Assembly: GCA_910575435.1 (NCBI GenBank)
Contig: CAJTGI010000001.1
Coordinates: forward strand, 41,759-105,758
Length of the DNA: 64,000 nt
Source of the DNA: Clostridiaceae bacterium
GTDB lineage: Bacteria; Bacillota; Clostridia; Lachnospirales; Lachnospiraceae
Direction of reading: 5' to 3'
Shown here: piece after piece, positions 60,801 to 64,000 of the stretch
Layout: every line of letters begins with the position of its first letter
Position numbering within the stretch: position 1 is the first letter of the stretch
The notes under the pieces: generated by a model
Database searches by the model: none
Told to the model about the DNA's origin: nothing
What the model saw: the letters and a program-made list of their open reading frames with translations, nothing else
Program-made: the position numbers and the translations under genes

Positions 60801-63446
60801 ATGGAAACAAAGAAATCAGAATTTGATAAAGTGTTTAGTGCATGGGATATCCTTGTGATTGCCTTTGGGGCAATGATTGGCTGGGGATGGGTGGTATCTA
60901 CCGGAGACTGGATTGGAACCGGTGGTGTAATTGGAGCGGCAATCGGTTTTGCTATTGGCGGTATCATGGTATTTTTTGTAGGGCTTACTTATGCAGAGCT
61001 GACTGCAGCAATGCCACAGTGTGGTGGTGAGCATGTTTTCAGCCATAAGGCGATGGGACCTGTTGGCTCTTTTATCTGTACATGGGCGATTATCTTAGGA
61101 TATGTCAGTGTAGTATGCTTTGAGGCATGTGCGCTGCCAACTATTATTACATATATTTATCCGAAATTTTTAAAGGGATACTTATATACTGTGGCAGGGT
61201 TTGATATTTATGCATCATGGCTGGCAGTAGCAGTAGTGGTTGCATTATTTATTACCTATATCAACGTGCGGGGAGCTAAGACGGCGGCTGTTTTGCAGAC
61301 TGTTCTTACAGTAATTATCGGTGGCGTCGGTATTCTTCTTATTGTGGCTTCTCTGTTTTCGGGAGACGCATCTAATCTGGAGGGGCAGATATTTGTAGGG
61401 GACTCTGCGGGAAATATTTTAAAAACAGTCTTTGCGGTAGCAGTAGTGACTCCCTTTTTCTTTATTGGATTTGACGTAATACCACAGGCGGCAGAGGAAA
61501 TCAATGTACCATTAAAAAAAATCGGGAAAATTATGATTTTGTCGATTGTGTTGGCAGTTACTTTCTATGCCCTGATTATCTTTGGCGTGGGATATGTGAT
61601 GAATGCGGGAGAAATTGCGGCATCCTCCCAGACTTCCGGTTTGGTTACAGCAGATGCCATGGCGAAAGCATTTCATAGCAGTGTGATGGCAAAAGTGTTG
61701 ATTATCGGTGGTATGTGCGGAATTGTCACAAGCTGGAATTCCTTTCTGATTGGTGGAAGCCGTGCGATGTATTCCATGGCAGATTCCTATATGATACCGA
61801 GATGCTTTACAAAACTGCATCCAAAGCACAAGACACCAACCAATGCGTTGTATCTGATTGGTGGTCTTTCCGTTCTGGCTCCGCTTTGTGGACGTCAGAT
61901 GTTAGTGTGGATTGTAGATGCCGGAAATTTTGGCTGTTGTCTGGCATATTGTATGGTGTCCCTGTCCTTCATTATTTTGAGAAGTAAGGCACCGGAAATG
62001 AAACGTCCGTACAAGGTGAAAAATAATAAGTTAGTCGGTGCACTGGCGGTTTTGATGTCTGGGTTTATGGTGGTCATGTATATCATTCCATTTTCTGGAA
62101 GTGCATTGGTGTGGCAGGAATGGATTATGGCAGGTGGATGGGCTGTACTGGGTATGATATTCTTTGTAGTATGTAAAGTGAAATACAAAGAAAAGTTTGG
62201 TGCCCATGTGGATATTGTTATCGGAGAGGAGACAATATTTAGTGAAGAAGAAGCACTCGAAGCGGCTTTAGAGACTGTCAGTGGTCATGCGGCAGCAATA
62301 GCAGAGGAAGGCAGTATGGCATTTTCCTATTTTCTGCCGGTGAATATTGTATTTGGAAATGGTAAAGTGAATAAGGTGGGAGAGCTGACGAAACCTTATG
62401 GCAGAAAAGTTTTGATTGTGACAGGAAAAAGCAGTGCGAAAAAATCAGGATTATATGACAGAGTGGATGAGAATTTGAAGTCAGAAGGAATGGATACGGT
62501 GCTTTTTGACAAGGTGGCACAGAATCCGCTTACTACTACTGCTATTGAGGGAGCGGAACTTGCTAAAGCCAATGGATGTGATGTAGTAGTGGCAATCGGT
62601 GGCGGAAGTATTATGGATTGTGCGAAAGCGATTGCTTTTCTGGCGGTCAATGGCGGCGATATTAATGATTATATTTATGGAAAGTTACAGAGTGACCATG
62701 CCCTGCCACTTGTTTTGATTCCAACCACATGCGGTACTGGTTCCGAGGGAAATGGATTTGCAGTATTGACGAATCCGGAGAATGGAGACAAAAAATCTCT
62801 CAGGTGCAATGCTATTGTGGCAAAGGTGTCTATTGTAGATCCGGAGTGCATGATGACCATGCCAAAGCATGTGTTGGCTTCTGTGGGATTTGATGCGCTG
62901 TGCCACTGTATTGAGGCGTATACTTCTAAGATTGCACAGCCTTTTACAGATGCGCTTAGTGTCTATGCTATGGAATTGCTTTCAGAAAATCTTGTGAAGG
63001 TTTATCAGGGCAGGGGCAATAAAGAGGAATGGGAAAAAATTACCCTTGCAAGTACCATCGGTGGTATGGTAATCAACACGGCGGGTGTAACTTTGGCACA
63101 CGGCATGGAGCATCCTGCCAGTGGTCTGAAAGATATTGTCCATGGAAGGGGTTTGGCAGCATTGACGCCTGTTATTATTGAAGAGTCCTACAAAGGGAAT
63201 TACTTTAAATTTGCAAAAATTGCCCGGATTTTTGGAGGATTGACAGCAGGAGACCTGTCTGGCAAAATCCGTACCCTGTTGCGTAATATTGATATGGAGT
63301 GTGGCTTATCAGAGCTGGGCATTGAGGAAAAGGATGTGCCTTGGATGGCGGAAAACTGCATGAAAGTATCCGCCGCTGGTATTGCCAATAATCCTATAGT
63401 ATTTACACAGGATGAAATTGCAGATATATATAGAAAGGCAATGTAG
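60801..63446 (+). CDS. Amino acid permease fused to an iron-dependent alcohol dehydrogenase
   Basis: An 881-residue protein with two complete domains in one frame. Residues about 1-460 are an APC-superfamily permease of about twelve helices (AWDILVIAFGAMIGWGWVVS, FVGLTYAELTAAMPQCGGEH, GVGYVMNAGEIAAS). After a linker (about 460-505) comes an iron-containing alcohol dehydrogenase with the NAD loop VVAIGGGSIMDCAKAIAF, PTTCGTGSEGNGFA, and metal ligands in ASVGFDALCHCIEAY, TLAHGMEHPASGL and IVHGRGLAAL. It could import an amine and reduce the aldehyde formed by the aminotransferases. GAAAGAGGTG precedes ATG 60801. The fusion is unusual; I know of no characterised example. Confidence 0.88.
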   Translation: METKKSEFDKVFSAWDILVIAFGAMIGWGWVVSTGDWIGTGGVIGAAIGFAIGGIMVFFVGLTYAELTAAMPQCGGEHVFSHKAMGPVGSFICTWAIILGYVSVVCFEACALPTIITYIYPKFLKGYLYTVAGFDIYASWLAVAVVVALFITYINVRGAKTAAVLQTVLTVIIGGVGILLIVASLFSGDASNLEGQIFVGDSAGNILKTVFAVAVVTPFFFIGFDVIPQAAEEINVPLKKIGKIMILSIVLAVTFYALIIFGVGYVMNAGEIAASSQTSGLVTADAMAKAFHSSVMAKVLIIGGMCGIVTSWNSFLIGGSRAMYSMADSYMIPRCFTKLHPKHKTPTNALYLIGGLSVLAPLCGRQMLVWIVDAGNFGCCLAYCMVSLSFIILRSKAPEMKRPYKVKNNKLVGALAVLMSGFMVVMYIIPFSGSALVWQEWIMAGGWAVLGMIFFVVCKVKYKEKFGAHVDIVIGEETIFSEEEALEAALETVSGHAAAIAEEGSMAFSYFLPVNIVFGNGKVNKVGELTKPYGRKVLIVTGKSSAKKSGLYDRVDENLKSEGMDTVLFDKVAQNPLTTTAIEGAELAKANGCDVVVAIGGGSIMDCAKAIAFLAVNGGDINDYIYGKLQSDHALPLVLIPTTCGTGSEGNGFAVLTNPENGDKKSLRCNAIVAKVSIVDPECMMTMPKHVLASVGFDALCHCIEAYTSKIAQPFTDALSVYAMELLSENLVKVYQGRGNKEEWEKITLASTIGGMVINTAGVTLAHGMEHPASGLKDIVHGRGLAALTPVIIEESYKGNYFKFAKIARIFGGLTAGDLSGKIRTLLRNIDMECGLSELGIEEKDVPWMAENCMKVSAAGIANNPIVFTQDEIADIYRKAM

Positions 63447-63523
63447 TGATACTGTGGCAAAAGGTCAAAACACCTTTTGTTGCCAATATTATGTAATGAC
63501 ATATAAAAATGGGCAGGTGGAAA

Positions 63524-63634
63524 ATGGAAAATGAAGTAAAGAGAAGCTGTGTGGATTGTGGTGTGGTAAATTGTGATGTGCAAAATAAGTCATATCCAAA
63601 CTGGACTATAGTCAAGAGAGTGGACACATTTTAG
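63524..63634 (+). pseudogene. DUF1847 gene truncated by an IS element
   Basis: After GGCAGGTGG, an ATG opens MENEVKRSCVDCGVVNCDVQ and NKSYPN. This is the cysteine-rich start of DUF1847 proteins, which are putative metal-binding proteins. The frame then runs into IS sequence and stops after 36 codons. The rest of the gene presumably lies beyond the insertion, outside the window. Confidence 0.65.
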
Positions 63635-64000
63635 TAAAAAATTTTCTGAGGGCAGAAGTTTAGTGCTGCTCCCAGTATAAATTTTCCTTCTCGTTAGGCG
63701 TCAGCAGTCCAAGGGAACTGTGTGGCCTTCTGGAATTGTAAAACCCTTCTATGTATTCAAAGATAGAAGCATGCAGCTCCTGCAGGGTATGGTAGGTTCT
63801 CCGGTTTGTTTCTTCCTTTTTTAAATATTTGAAAAAACATTCGCATACCGCATTGTCAAACGGATACCCCTTTTTGGAAAATGACTGCACGACATTTAGG
63901 GAATCCAATAACTGGCGGAAGGAAAAGGCAGTGTACTGGGAACCCCGGTCAGAGTGAAACATCAGGCCATAAGGTGCATTGCGTTTCTGATAAGCCTTTT
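63602..64000 (-). mobile_element. End of an IS3-family insertion sequence
   Basis: The element contains the transposase gene on the minus strand and continues past the window. Its end lies between 63602 and 63627, where TGGACTATAG and TGGACAC occur; the exact boundary needs the other end. It interrupts the DUF1847 gene. The decayed fragment at 5.6 kb belongs to the same family. Confidence 0.75.
63660..64000 (-). CDS. IS3-family transposase OrfB, C-terminal part (partial)
   Basis: The frame is open through the window edge. Visible residues start KAYQKRNAPYGLMFHSDRGS and contain the second catalytic aspartate (HSDRGSQY), SKKGYPFDNAVCECFFKYLK with the catalytic glutamate, and the ending FYNSRRPHSSLGLLTPNEKE. 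This is the rve domain of an IS150-like transposase, which cuts and joins DNA ends during transposition. The N-terminus and OrfA lie outside the window. Confidence 0.92.
   Translation of the reverse strand, partial: KAYQKRNAPYGLMFHSDRGSQYTAFSFRQLLDSLNVVQSFSKKGYPFDNAVCECFFKYLKKEETNRRTYHTLQELHASIFEYIEGFYNSRRPHSSLGLLTPNEKENLYWEQH

Overview
The window looks like the chromosome of a Gram-positive, probably spore-forming, anaerobic gut Firmicute of the Lachnospiraceae type (Clostridia). The evidence is the gene order (miaB-dgt-dnaG-rpoD-trmK; plsX-acpP-rnc-smc-ftsY; rimO-pgsA-cinA), an ispH gene overlapping an S1-domain rpsA, a short HisG with HisZ, a SleB-type hydrolase, a CD3324-type regulator, and strong AGGAGG-type ribosome binding sites. 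I infer the taxon from gene families and gene order; no rRNA is present.

Layout. 1-1522: 3' part of an ammonium transporter fused to a P-II domain. 1.9-6.2 kb: AT-rich accessory stretch with a lipoprotein, an XRE repressor, small ORFs, a holin-like type I toxin with a structured leader, a tRNA-like locus whose two halves lie in reversed order, a HicAB toxin-antitoxin pair, an IS3-family transposase scrap and a truncated phage holin. 6.2-9.8 kb: two-component system with a very large sensor kinase. 9.8-37.5 kb: housekeeping block (tRNA and ribosome methylthiolation, dGTPase, primase, sigma-A, folate, phospholipid, isoprenoid, fatty acid, RNase III, SMC, FtsY, threonine deaminase), broken at 18.55-19.10 kb by four and a half 119-bp tandem repeats. 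36.2-39.8 kb: hisZ, hisG and hisD, with a 195-bp nested palindrome between hisG and hisD. 39.8-47.8 kb: mixed genes including two GNAT enzymes, a phosphotransferase-GNAT fusion, a TetR/MFS efflux pair with clear operators, a YqeG phosphatase, an AP2-domain protein and a cell-wall hydrolase. 48.2-51.7 kb: thrC, rpsB, tsf. 51.7-55.7 kb: AT-rich accessory stretch with iterated motifs, an AbrB-like protein, mobile-element-type genes (one frameshifted) and a secreted transglutaminase-like protein. 55.9-63.4 kb: a self-contained amine-utilisation locus made of a PucR-type regulator, two class-III aminotransferases, a cytidylate-kinase-like protein and a permease fused to an iron-dependent alcohol dehydrogenase. 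63.5-64.0 kb: a DUF1847 gene cut off by an IS3-family element that runs off the window.

How it fits together. In the 57-63 kb locus the permease half could import an omega-amino acid or amine, the aminotransferases turn it into an aldehyde, and the dehydrogenase half reduces that aldehyde to an alcohol. GABA to 4-hydroxybutyrate is one plausible example; the substrate cannot be read from sequence. The most unusual items are this transporter-enzyme fusion, the permuted tRNA-like halves at 4.2-4.5 kb, the phosphotransferase-GNAT fusion, and several families of intergenic palindromic repeats that occur more than once in the window.
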